Shown here one piece after another: positions 26,808-39,185 of a stretch of DNA of 64,000 nt. The first letter of the stretch is position 1. Each line of letters begins with the position of its first letter. This DNA comes from Plasmodium brasilianum. Its lineage: Eukaryota > Apicomplexa > Aconoidasida > Haemosporida > Plasmodiidae. A program made the translations under genes and the position numbers. The DNA is taken from positions 1-64,000 of the forward strand of contig NC_090125.1 of NCBI RefSeq assembly GCF_023973825.1, given 5' to 3'. The notes beneath the pieces are model-generated. The model did no database searches, was not told the origin of the DNA, and saw only the letters and a program-made list of their open reading frames with translations.

Positions 26808-28342
26808 TTTAAAAGAAAACAATTGAATTATAAATTTCTATATTTATTTATATTACGTTATATTCCAATAATTAAATATATTTATAAAAAGTAAAAAATG
26901 TTCTTCAGAATTTATTCTAATATATGTATAATCCAACATTAACAAAGTTACGCAAAGATTCTCTTAACGTAATATTTGTGAAATTATAATTAACCACTAA
27001 AACATAATAATAATACTATATTAATAAATTTTATTAAGTATTGTTATAAAATAGTTATAGTTAAAATATTTATACAAAATTATATTTGTATATATATTTT
27101 TTTTTAACATTTCTACATTTTAGTAGATATTAATTTTATGATTCTTATTCAAAATTCATAAAAATTAAAATATAAATATTCCTATATATTATTTTCATAA
27201 TATTTCAAAAACATAACAATAATAAAAGAAATACCTAATAATCAAAAGAAACACATTGATAGCTGTAACAAAATATATTTTATTAGTAAAAAATTTATTC
27301 AAATATTTTATTAGGATGCACTTTTTATCTTTCAGAAAAATTATGTAAGATCATAGTTATTCCATTAAACAAAACATAAAAAAAAAAGATAAAATAATAT
27401 AGTGAAACTATATATAATAATAACTAAAATATACAATTTTATCAATGAAAGTGCTCAAATATCATTTTTCTATAGTGTCTGATGAATTTTTTTTTAATTA
27501 TAATGTTTTCTTCTATATTCAATAGCAATTTTCTTCAAAAATGTAAAGAATACAATGTACATGTAGTATTTATTTATATAAGTATTCATAATAAAAACTA
27601 CTTATATTAAATTTATCATTCTTCCATTGTAATTTTATATTATGTTTAATAAGAGCGAATGAAAAGCCTATATTTATGTATTTATATAAAAATCTGTTTC
27701 ACGTAATTTATCCGCATAAGATATTTCGTAAATTTGCCTTTATATTGCAGAATTTACAATATATATAATCACTTATTTTGATGTTTATTATTCATTTTAC
27801 TACTGGTATATAATGTATGAACTGTTTCATATGATGTATACATTTCTTGTTATAAGAACAATTCATTACAATGTAATGTTGCGAAAAATCATCTATATTG
27901 TTTATTCTTTTTACTACTTTAGTTTATTAGCTACAAGTGCACTATTATATATATAAAATATTAATTATAATAAACTCAATAAATGCAAATCTTTTAATTC
28001 CTTTTTATTTGCATTGACTAATGATATATAAATTTGAAAAACGAAAAGTATGGAAATTTCTAATTTATCTCTCCATGTTTTTGATTACATGTAATTCTCC
28101 ATTTATTTTAATTAATAATCGTATTTACAGTGATAATATATCAATAAGGTATTCTTATTTATGTAAAATTAAAATATCATTTACTAAAACATAATTTTCG
28201 GCCTACTGGTATATAAGTTCTAATCTATTTGTTGGTTTTCTTTTGTTTTCATTTTTTTCTTTTTCAATTAAAGATTATATACACAAATAATCTCGTTAAA
28301 ATTATTATTCATGTCTTATACTCAATATTTTCTTTCCTTTTT
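26808..28342. other. AT-rich intergenic between two PIR loci
   Basis: No coding frame was recognised. The left part is the presumed 5' flank of the decayed compact PIR, and the right end is the 3' flank of the next PIR gene. Confidence 0.5.
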
Positions 28343-29591
28343 TTAAAAGATTGTTGATGCAGTGTGGTACGCTACATTTAATTGTCTTCTAGCTAAATTT
28401 GATTTTCCTTGTTCAGACGTGTATTCTGTTAATTTTAGTGTATCCATATCATCCAAATTACGTCTAGTTGATATTTTCTTTAATACTTTAGTATGTATCC
28501 ACGACATAACTGGAGTAAACTATTACACAAATGATATATATAACATGATTCTATAAAATTATTTCATAGTTAATTTTTATCTATTTATCTCTCTATCAAG
28601 AAAATATAAATAGCAGTAAATTTGAATATTTAAATTTATAAATGACATTAATAATTACTTTATATAAAAGAAAGCCAACGAAGAAAATTCCAATAAAAGG
28701 TATAACAAAGAAAAGGAAAATTTGAGATGAACTAAAGGCAGATGGATTAATTACATATGTCGGGTCAAAATAATTGGTACCATATTGGCTTAAACCTTTT
28801 CCTTGCGCAGAAACTTCCTTTATTTCACATTTCAAACGAGATAATTTTTCATTAAAGCAACTAGGAATATACTCTTTAAGTTCAGTACAATATGTTTCAG
28901 AATTATCTACTGCACATTTATACACTTCATCGTATATACTAGCAGCTTTAACAAGATACTCACTAAATTTATTATTACATGTATTTTTATGAGCTTCCAG
29001 AGTGTGTTTTATGCTTTCATGATCCTTACAATAATCGTGCACAATCTTCATTTTTTCAAAATTTTTCGTATTAATATTTTTAAAAAAATCACATTTGCAT
29101 TTACCACGTTCACGAAGAACATTTGAAACATCCTTTAGTATTTCAATAACTTCAGGAAATGAATTTTCCCCTAATTTATTTAATAATAATTTATTTCCTA
29201 ACCAATAGTACAAATTACGACATTGTTCATTACATTCCTCGCTTTCTAAAGTAAAAGCTACACGACATAAAGCGTTCATAAGCTTATCTTGAACACTTCT
29301 AATGTTCTCATGATAATTTAGCTCTTTTTTTTTTTTTGTGCAAATCCACTATTTTCTTCAAAATGGGAATAATAATCTGCTTCTGTCTCAAAATTTGTTC
29401 TATAATATCTGTTCGATGGTAGTGATTGTATAAAACTTTCCTAAGATATAATAAAAAAAAAAAATTTTATGTAATTAGAAAATACTTATATCTCAGAATA
29501 CTTTTATTAATATAGTTCATATGAAAAAGTATATTCGATTAACTATGTATAAATCGCAATTTAAGTTGTGAACCTGCAATACACCGGACAT
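28343..29591 (-). pseudogene. pir: PIR gene with a single frame break in a homopolymer
   Basis: The exon plan is complement(28343..28519, 28659..29440, 29574..29591). Exon 1 is MSGVLQ (donor GTTCAC). Exon 2 starts after TATCTTAG with ESFIQSLPSNRYYRTNFE, a classic PIR opening. At 29325-29337 a run of 13 A (coding strand) puts the frame out; the next frame continues ELNYHENIRSVQDKL into the 227-residue open part. That part has a Cys-rich ectodomain (SEECNEQCRNLYYW, CKCDFFKNI, KCAVDNSETYCTELKEYIPSC) and a TM (IFLFFVIPFIGIFFVGFLLYK). Exon 3 starts with FTPVMSWIHTKVLKK and ends at TAA 28345-28343. Everything except the A run looks intact, so either the gene is very recently inactivated or the run length is a sequencing or assembly error. 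Confidence 0.82.
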
Positions 29592-30815
29592 TCTCAAATG
29601 TGTCTTCAGTTTTGGATATTCAAAATAGGGAAATAAAAAACATTTTAAAAGTATATATATTTATATACTATATAAATAAATACATATTATATTCATAATT
29701 TTCATAGATTTTTTAAAAAATTTAAAAATATGAAAATATATTATTTACTAGGAATTGTTCTTTAAATTTTATAATATAATTATTAAAATAATATAACTAT
29801 TCTTATGAAAATGTAACATAAAAATATTTGACATAACAGCAACAATAGATAATGTTATATAATAAAAGAGAAGAAATAATAATATTTTATAATTTTCTCA
29901 CATATTAAAAAGATAGAAATAATAATTACATATCATAATTTTTACGTTTCGTCGAATATACATATACATAAAATATTTAATAAAAGAATAAATACAATTT
30001 TATAATTTAGTATACTTAAAAATATATTATTGATTAAAATGTTTTTTCATTATTACTGTAAAAAATTATTATCTAACATATGCAACTACTATTTACACAT
30101 ATATATAGCCTCAATGTCATGATAAAACTCTCTTTTAGTTAATCTCTTATGATATGAATGTATATTTTAAAATTAGGTAAATATGATTTGAATGCAGAAT
30201 TTTTTTATATTATTCAGAAAAATTTACATATTTAAATATTATTAGAACATTTAATATCAATAATTTCAATATATTAAAATTCAGTATTAACATAAAATTT
30301 TTAATGTTCAATTAACCCTATATATAAAGGCTTACTGCTCTTATATATTCTATATATCTTAAATATCTCTCTATATTACGTTATCAGAATATGACGGTTT
30401 AATAATTAGAAAAATTTAATTGTTAAATTCATTTTCACAAAATTTTAATTAAAAATATTAATATATATATAATCATATTATTACTTTTATTAACCGTTAT
30501 TCATTAATATTTTTATAAAACTACCAGAAATAATAGAAATTATGTTATTATAATTATATTTATCAATTGATGAATATAATATCCTGTTATATAAAATTTA
30601 TTTTTAAATGTCGCATAATAAATTTATGGACACTACTTAATTTAATTTTTTTTTTTAATTTATCTTTTTACGTATACCATATTATATATTTATGTATGAT
30701 TATATGTATTTTATGTTATATATTTTTCTACATAAATATATACAAGATATAAAGTTAATTTTACATAAATATAATAGTTACAAAAAATTTTCTATTATAA
30801 TATATCTTTTATCCC
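29592..30815. other. AT-rich intergenic
   Basis: No assignable frame. It contains the 5' flank of the PIR gene on the left. The 61-codon open frame at 30567-30752 is Ile/Tyr/Phe-rich chance sequence. Confidence 0.5.
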
Positions 30816-31175
30816 ACTAACATGGTAAAAGACATGAAATTATTTATAAATTTTCTATAGTTACATTAACAACTATTACAGCATTTTTGTTATTTTTTGT
30901 TTTTCTAAAACTATAAATTTTTCCAATTAAAATATTGAATGAACTTCCATAATCTCTCTAATTTACTAGGACATCAAATTACTACTGTGGTAGTATTATA
31001 TTTACTAGTATGTAATTTTTTTGTAAACTACTCCACCTCATTTGGAAAATTATGTTGTATTCATTAAGAAGAAAAGTAAATTCGTTGAAATATATAGATG
31101 AATAAAATAACCGCATAGCGACAAGTAGTTCTCAGAAAAACGTATTATTGCGGTAGCATATATTATATAACATAT
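30816..31175 (+). pseudogene. possible PIR relic (TM and last exon)
   Basis: On the + strand, about 30855-30915 reads IVTLTTITAFLLFFVFLKL, resembling the TM of the PIR gene at 7.8-9.0 kb (PILTTSIVLLMSFTIFFLYK). About 110-150 bases later, fragments that include KIMLYSLRRKVNSLKYIDE look like the basic start of a PIR last exon, but frames shift and stops interrupt. No ectodomain is visible upstream. The resemblance is weak and partly driven by hydrophobic composition. Confidence 0.35.
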
Positions 31176-31893
31176 CATACTCAGAATTTTATTTAGAAAT
31201 GCTATTATTTTATTATATATTTATAATTCCCCACTTATGCCGTAAATAAAAAAGACATTTTTAAAAAAATCTTACGTAATATATATATTTTATAATATTT
31301 TTCTAATAAAAATTATTTTATATAATAAATATTATCTTTTTTCTTTTGAGTAAAACATATATAACATAATGCATGCACTTCGTTTGATTAAATACAAAAA
31401 AGGACATTTTTATTAACACAAAGTCAACAATGCATGTACCATTCTTATTACGTCTTACAATAGTCATTTTAGAATTGAACAAAGTAAAATATAGAATATA
31501 GGTATTTTTCAATTAAAATATAAATTCTAATATAGAATCAATAAAATTATATTTATTTTAATATTATATATTAATTTCGATTCAATACATGCAATTTTAA
31601 TAACAATATATTTTAACACACAAATATATATATTAATTAATAATATTAAATTATTCTGCAACAATAATTTATATTACATAATTAAAAAAATTTAAATATT
31701 CAAATACAAGAAAAAGAGAAAAACATAATTTATTACTGTTCATAAGAAAAAGATGCCTTATACATATGTATATTTATAAAATTATATCAATAATATGTAT
31801 GACTATAAAGTATATAACAATAAAGATATCACATATAATACTTCTTACAAATAATTAAATTTATATAAAAATACAAATTTCTTATTGTTTCTC
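31176..31893. other. 3' flank of fam-m gene
   Basis: AT-rich, without assignable coding. The 64-codon open frame on the - strand at 31318-31512 has no family resemblance and lies wholly within the presumed 3' flank. Confidence 0.5.
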
Positions 31894-32792
31894 TTACTCT
31901 GTCATCAACTTAATTTTTTGATATTTTTCATTATTTCTTAAGACCTTATAAACAGCTATTATAATTATAACTGCTAGCATAATGAAAGTTACTGCATATA
32001 ATAATATAAAAATATGTCCTTCATTTTTTATGCCTAGTACTCCAGAAATATATTTCATAACCATCTTGTCTATTGCACTTCCTGGAGATTCTGTAACGTC
32101 CCTAGCAAACTTAAATTCACATGACAAGGGTAATCCTATTCCCAAAAAGAAAAAAAGAAAAAATATAGCAACTGCATATCTATATTTTCTAAATTTTATT
32201 TTTTTTAAAGATATATCATGAATTCTCCTGTTTTTTTCAACAAAATTATCATAATCTTTTTTTTTTAACCATTTCTTTTGAAAATGGAAATGTTTTCCAT
32301 CAAACATCCCATTATTATAATCTGTAACTTCTGTATAGTATTGCGCCTTATTTAATAAACTTTTGTTTGATTGTTTGTTTCTATCTTTAGCCCCCTTTTT
32401 ATTAATAGTTATAGCCGTCTTTTCATACTCTGTAATATTTGGCATATTCTGTTTTAACCCTAAAATACTGTAATCCTTATTCTGATGATATTTTGCCAGT
32501 AATCGAAAAGTGTTTGCCCCCAATTTTGTGCCAAGTTTGTAGTTATCATCCATGGATTTATTAAACGTAATCTAAAATGATAAAAACAAATAAGTAAATA
32601 TTTATTATTTGAGGGATAAATAATTAATCATATAAAATATTATCAATAAAAATAATGTATGCAGTACATGTATAAATCATATATACTTATATAGCAATAC
32701 CATACCTTATCATTATTAAAATGACTTATCCATGTTAAAAGGACGAATGCAAACATTTTAATGAATAAAATTGACTTAATTATTTTTTCCAT
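31894..32792 (-). CDS. fam-m: fam-m family protein, two exons, intact
   Basis: The model is complement(join(31894..32571, 32706..32792)), about 254 residues, phase 0, intron 134 nt. Exon 1 encodes a signal-like segment (MEKIIKSILFIKMFAFVLLT) with donor GTATGG. Exon 2 starts after TTTTAG with ITFNKSMDDNYK. A PEXEL-like FRLLAKY is at about residues 51-57, followed by LLNKAQYYTEVTDYNNGMFD and GKHFHFQKKWLKKKDYD at about 100-137. Two TM segments are at about 161-180 (YAVAIFFLFFFLGIGLPL) and 216-237, and the tail is LRNNEKYQKIKLMTE. This block and tail are what I take as fam-m, the second of the two families with this plan. The role is unknown; it is proposed to be exported. It lies 2.7 kb downstream of, and on the same strand as, the fam-l copy at 35.5 kb. 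Confidence 0.87.
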
Positions 32793-33074
32793 TGTGCACA
32801 ACTTTAATATTCTAATATATTAAGGAGAGAATTAATAATAATATAATATACATCTAATGACAGAGGACACTATATTTATTTTACAAATTTTGTTTTGTTA
32901 TTGCTTCGTAAAAAATTAATAAAAAACATATAATTATAATACCTTTTACAACATCTACTATAAAAAGAAACTTAAATATATATTATAAAACTTTAATGTT
33001 AATATTATTTATAAAATATTAACTCTCATTAAAAAAAGATAATTTGATTTTTTTCAAAAATATTCAAAAACCAT
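32793..33074 (-). other. 5' flank of fam-m gene
   Basis: AT-rich leader between the start codon and the conserved upstream block. No other signal seen. Confidence 0.4.
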
Positions 33075-33250
33075 AGTTTTATTATTTAATTTAGTACGCT
33101 AATTAAGTAATTCTTTTTATTAATTTTTTCCAAAATAAAATATAAAAAAAACAATGTATATATGAATATATAATATATCTAAGAATTGAATTTATATCGA
33201 ATATATAACATAGAGAATATAGATAATATACCGTTCTACATATGAATACA
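33075..33250 (-). promoter_or_regulatory. conserved upstream block, fam-m (31.9 kb)
   Basis: About 280-460 bp upstream of the ATG. + strand motifs: GCTAATTAAGTAATTC, then TTTTTATTAATTTTTT, then GAATATAGATAATATA and CGTTCTACATAT. It matches the block upstream of the fam-l gene at 15.4 kb. The function is inferred. Confidence 0.5.
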
Positions 33251-35485
33251 ATTAGTATATTTTGCAAGGATTCTATAGTTCTAATAATTTGAAATTCATA
33301 CACATTATATTTTAAAATAATATCTCTTTATTCTTAAAAAACTTTAATTATTTTAACAATACAATAATAGTACTAATATACAGAACGAATAACATTTTGT
33401 GTTATGTTAGTGATAACAAATTTTCTATAAAATCCCTGAAGCCATACAATCTTATATACTCTATAACATATATATGACTTCCTGATATATGCAGGAATAT
33501 ATATATTGAATATGAGAAAAAATTGACTTTTTAATATTTTACTATAAATTTTAAATATTATAATTTTTAATTATATTTAACATATACCATTATTAAATAA
33601 TTAAAAATATTTATGTTCACTAAATTTTTTACATATTATTTTTAATTAATTTTTTCTTATATAGAAGAAACATTCATATGCGAAAACAAAAAATAAATAA
33701 TAAAATGAACGTATTGTCAAAATAGTCGTTTTTTTTCTTTTCTGTGCATATACTTATTATTTAAATGACTAAAATATTTCAATAATTTTTAATAATACTA
33801 ATTATCAAAAAATATATATTTATGTAAATTTTTATTAAAATATTTATTATCTATATTTTCATTCTCAACATACAGTATTCCTATATATACCAGTCTAATA
33901 TTCTATAGGTCCTAGGTATACTTTTAAAAAGAAAAATGTACGCAATGATTATTTTATTAAATAAAGGGTACTTTTTTAATTTTATATAAAGGTCATAATT
34001 AAAACATATATTAATATTATATTATTATTTTCATATGAATCTATAAAAAATCATATATTAAAATAAAATATAAGCGAGAAAATTACTTGGTGATTTTTAT
34101 TCTTTATGATCATTTAGATAAAACTTACTCGCAAAAATAGAGATACCCCTTCGATATATTTTATTAATACTTATCAAACTATTAAAATAAACATTACTTA
34201 TTTACAGCTAATTTATAGAAATATAATTCTTTTTTCATTTTTATTTTATTTATAAAATTTTTATTTTTAATATGAAAAAATTACTAAATGTTAATATAAA
34301 CTATGTATACATATATTCATCTATGTAATTATATTAACGTTTAACTGAATGTATATACAAATAAGCGTAAAAGAATAAATCATATATATAAATATATATT
34401 TACATATGATTATTTTACTGAAGAAAAGAAAGCATTTATTTTTATTACCCTTAATTAAAATTTTTATAGTATATATTATATTCTTATAAATGTACAACTA
34501 TTAAAAAAAAAAAAACAACATAAAAACGATAACAAGTTCAGAATACTATTTATTAATATATAAATACATTCAATTCAATAATTTTATCCTTAAATGTTGT
34601 AAAAAATATAAAACTATATACATTATTATTTATAAATTTTCAATATATATTATAATAATTATTTGTTGATATATTGAATTAATTCCAGAATTAAGAACAA
34701 TTATAAAATAATAAATGGATTTAGTTTATTTAAATATGAACAATCATTAATTCAACGCTGTTAATCAATAATAAATAATTCGTACAGAATAAACTTATTA
34801 TTTTGTTATATATTTATTTTTTAGCTTTTGAACTAAGAAAAATAGTTAAACAATTGATAAAGATACTTTTGAATTACGTATTATTTATAACAAATGCCAC
34901 ATAAAAACTAATTTATGGAGTAATTAAAACGTCCTTATAAGTAAATATATATATATATTTTACTGTAAACAAATACATGCACTTCAATAAATTACCCACA
35001 AAACAAGTCATATTAATCTTTATTTTTAAAGTAGTGAAGCACATTTTTGCAATTATATCAACATATAATAATTTTAAACTAGAATAATTTACAAATTAAA
35101 AAACAATATATTATAAACTTCAAATATAACGTAACATACGGCATAAATAAAATAATATAGATTATAATATTATAAATTCATTTAAACATTCATACATATA
35201 TTTTATATAGAAATGTATGTAAATACTCAAATATATATTTTAAGCCATAATATTTAATAAACAGTAGTAATAATTTAAAACACATATTAAAGAACAATAA
35301 TACGTTCAAATTCAAACAAACCTAAGAATATATATATTTACTATTTTATATCAAAAAAATGTTGTTCATGTAAATATACTTAAAAAAAAGTAATCAATTA
35401 TGAGTTTGTTTAATAGGTATATAACTGAAGATATTACAGTTATTACTTCACATTGAACAATTCATTACCGAAAGAATCATATTTC
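33251..35485. other. AT-rich intergenic within a fam-l/fam-m pair
   Basis: No coding frame recognised. The spacing between the pair (about 2.7 kb) is close to that of the 12.6-15.4 kb pair. No repeat or island like those at 42.5 and 57.3 kb is present. Confidence 0.5.
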
Positions 35486-36519
35486 TTATAATACATTTTG
35501 CCTTTTCCTGAACTTAATTTTTTCATATTTTTTAACTTTTTTATGGTAATAAAAAACTCCTAATATACATGTGATACCTATTATAAAGATGGGTACAAAA
35601 TATATCAGAAAACCGAAGAAACCGGTTATATAATAATCCTTAGTTATATTATTTCCTCTAATCCCTTTAATTACTTCAACTGTAGATTTAAATAACGAAC
35701 TAAAAGGGGACTTCATTAACCATTCATGTAAAGATTTCAATAATATTTGTAAAGACTTCACACCACCTGTGGGACTTGGAAAGACTGTTGTAGATATAAT
35801 ATTCAATATTATAAACAATCCCCTTATTAGTCCACAACCCATATATAAATATAGCATAAGTAATATAGATAACAACAAAACAAATAATATAGGTAACGTT
35901 ATTCGATATCCGCAGTTTTTACGTATTATTTTTTGGAAAGTTCTATTACTAATCATTCTGTTGCTTTTAAGAAAGTTCGCCTAATCTAATTCTTTGAATG
36001 TTTTTTTTTCCATACGGGAATATCTTTTTGTTACAAATATACAAGAATTATTATACTTATATTTTCTATGGCCTTCCATATTCTTTGATAAACATCTAAT
36101 TGATTCACTTTTTAATTCTGCGAATATTTTTTCATTATTAGATATTTCTTTTTTTTCGTTCAGTGCATTATTTGGTATTCCTTCATTTAACCGCACAATA
36201 TATGATTCCTTAATGTGTTCACATTTTACTAGTAATCGATAATTCTTTGTATTTAAATTATTATTATGTTTATAGTTTTCATCCAAAGATATATAAAACA
36301 CTCTCTAAAAATGTAAGATAAACATTTATAATGTAAATGAATAAAAAATAGTATTCTAAAAAATATATCAGTAAAAATAGTGCACAAAGGAAAGAAATAA
36401 TGCAAAAATCATTAAATAATATATAATCATACAACATCATCGTCAAAATGGTATATGCATATTAAAAGGATAAACAAAGCAATATAAATAAATATGAGAA
36501 ACTTAAAATTTTGTTCCAT
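35486..36519 (-). pseudogene. fam-l: fam-l family gene with one premature stop
   Basis: The plan is complement(join(35486..36304, 36433..36519)). Exon 1 is the classic MEQNFKFLIFIYIALFILL signal-like segment with donor GTATGA. Exon 2 starts after TTTTTAG (RVFYISLDENYK), has NYRLLVKCEHIK, and KKTFKELD followed immediately by TAG at 35983-35981, where the other fam-l copies in the window have Tyr (KELDYxDFL). After the TAG the same frame continues ANFLKSNRMISNRTFQK, a first TM (ITLPILFVLLLSILLMLYLY), a second TM (FGFLIYFVPIFIIGITCILG) and the tail KKYEKIKFRKR. No other lesion is visible, apart from four extra residues (QNVL) after the usual RKR end. A single TAT or TAC to TAG change explains it, so loss looks recent unless it is a sequencing error. 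Confidence 0.85.
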
Positions 36520-36814
36520 TACATATATTTTTTATATTATAATATGTTCAATTACAAAAAAATTATATTGTTATAATATACATTTAATAGTGGATACTAC
36601 AACTATGTATGTAACTTTTTACAATTCTATCCTCATAAAAAATAATTAAATAAAAATATTCACAATAAATTTTATAAAACTGATACAGAAAAATAAATAT
36701 AATTATATATTTTTAAATTTTTATTTTAATTTTACTCTTTTAAACCTAATTTAATCAAAATAATATAATTTATTTTAATTCATATATATTTAAATTATAT
36801 ATTTTTGTTACCCA
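36520..36814 (-). other. 5' flank of fam-l copy
   Basis: AT-rich leader between the start codon and the upstream block. No other signal seen. Confidence 0.4.
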
Positions 36815-36970
36815 GAATAGCAAATGAATAAATGTTATTAATAATCCTTTTTTAAAAAAAAAATATATATTTCGTTAATGTTTGTAAATAATGAAATTTT
36901 ATGAAGTATAGAACATGGAGTATACAGGTATAATACATTGTTCTATTTATTAATAGATAAATTACTGATT
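36815..36970 (-). promoter_or_regulatory. conserved upstream block, fam-l (35.5 kb), weaker match
   Basis: About 300-450 bp upstream of the ATG. It keeps the AATAATCCTTTTTTAAAAAA and ATAGAACATGGAGTATACAG motifs, and CATTGTTCTATTTATTA, but is more diverged than the other copies. The function is inferred. Confidence 0.38.
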
Positions 36971-39185
36971 TTATTATATTCCTATTTATTATTATATTTA
37001 TATAAATATCATATACTCCAAGAAGATTATATTTTTGATATAAAATAATAGTTTTTCTAACAGTATAATAATAGTAATAATAAATTAAAAAAGCAATAAT
37101 TTTCCAAAAAGGTTTGTTCTATATTAAGTATATTACATAATTTAGTAACTATTTAAACACACAAATTCCTTTATATATATAGTATATTTAAAAAAATTAA
37201 TAACATTCTACATTATATATGAACAATTTACATTTTAAAGGTAAATAATGAATTAAATTTTATTTGAGTATAGTAATTTGTAAAAATTATAATTATTAAT
37301 TTTATTTTCTATCACAGTTTCTTTATTTAGTTTTTCAAATTCATTTACTTAATATATATATTTAGAAGAAATATTAATATAGAAAAACAAAAAAAAAAAC
37401 ATCTAAAAACTGTTTTAAAATTTTTATTAGCAGGTAAATTTTTCATGTGCATCCTTCCAAATATTTTTATCATTTTGCTTATCTCCAATTATATTTATTC
37501 AAAAAAATAAAATAATCAGTATTATTCATGTTTTTAGCAGTAAATTTTTAAATTTACAATTCTTATGATTAATAAGTAAAATGTCATTCTTAATTAGGAG
37601 ATTCGTCTTAAAATTACAAAATAACAGTTTTAAAAAATAAAGTGTATAATCACTTGTAAGACACTTATATAGAACTTGCTTAAAAATTATGTATTTCATA
37701 ATAAATAATTTTATACACAACATGGATTAATATTTTACTTAAAATAAAAAAGAGCTTATAGCATATATAAATTTATAAGAACATTTATATGAATTGACTT
37801 ATATATATAATATTGATTCCCTATTATTTATCAGTATATTATTAAAAAAATTATTATAAAAAATTTCGAAATTTTTTTGAAGATATTAATGTAAACTATT
37901 TATACTTTTTGACATACACAATGTCATATTACTGATCTGAGAAACGTATCTACAGAGGAAAATTTTAAAGTAACACAAATGTATAAATTATTATACATAC
38001 GCAACATGTTATAAAAAAAAATATATTGAACCTTAAAAGTTATACATATATTATTTAATTGTTAATTGAATTTCGTTAACAATGTATTAATAACATTTTA
38101 TATATATTTATTCTTTAAGATCGAACCAAAATATTAATTGCTTTATTGTAATACTATAACATCGAACTAACGAAGCTTTAAAAATATACTCACTCAATAT
38201 ATTCCGAAACAAAATACATTTTTTTTTTTTATCATCTTTTTTATTATATAAATTTAGGTAATTTTTACAATATAGAATTAACCCCAACAACTAATTAAAT
38301 TAAAAATTAATGCGAGATAGCTTATTAAGCTATTAGTTTATTTATAAAGTTTTATAAATTTTAAAATTAACAATGTTCTATTAATAATTTATTCTTAAAA
38401 TCCAAAAAAAAAATTAATATATATTGATAATATAATTGTTAATATATGATAAATATATAAAAATGTTATAAAAGTATTCTTATACTACGTTTTAAAATAT
38501 ATATTTTTAAAAATTCTTTTTACGGAAATTATTTATTATGTATATATTTAAATAAAAAATACATGTAAATTAAATAAAACATAAAGGTTTAGTTTTATTA
38601 AATGAAGGCCAAAACAAAACATATAAAATAAAACTAATATATAATATGCTTTTTCGAAAAATTCTCAATATGCTTACTTAAATTCTTAAAATAAAAAAGA
38701 GAACAAATATAAATGTTAAAAATATGAACTACATCACAAGCTAGATTGACATATTAAACGTAATATGATGTATTAAATTTAATGAATACATATTTGTTGT
38801 TATGAGAATTTAGATTAAACATATATGCACATCTTTTTTTCCTATAAAGCACATATACTGTTACGAATACTAAGAAATATCAATTCCTCTATTTTATAAA
38901 ACACAATATATATATACATATATATATGTAAGATCAGATTAATAAATTACTTCAACTTATTATATCATAATACGAAAACGTATATAAAAGCATGCTACTG
39001 ATAAAAATGTATAGTATATATATTTTTACCCTTATTTATAAATATATATTCTTATTTTACATTGTTTCCTAAATAAAATATATATGTATGTAATAAGGAT
39101 ATATGGTGAAAACATAATTTTATGAAGCATAATACTAACTTTTATTGGTTGCTTGAAAAACATTTTTCTTCAAAGTAGTGTTTCA
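36971..39185. other. AT-rich intergenic
   Basis: No assignable gene. The open frames on the - strand at 37526-37723 and 38108-38290 are low-complexity, without any family landmark or splice context. Confidence 0.5.

Noticed and set aside
28362..28556. 64-residue + strand frame
   Set aside because: It is antisense to the last exon of the PIR gene at 28.3-29.6 kb.
30567..30752. 61-residue hydrophobic + strand frame
   Set aside because: It is Ile/Tyr/Phe-rich chance sequence without splice context; such frames are common in this composition.
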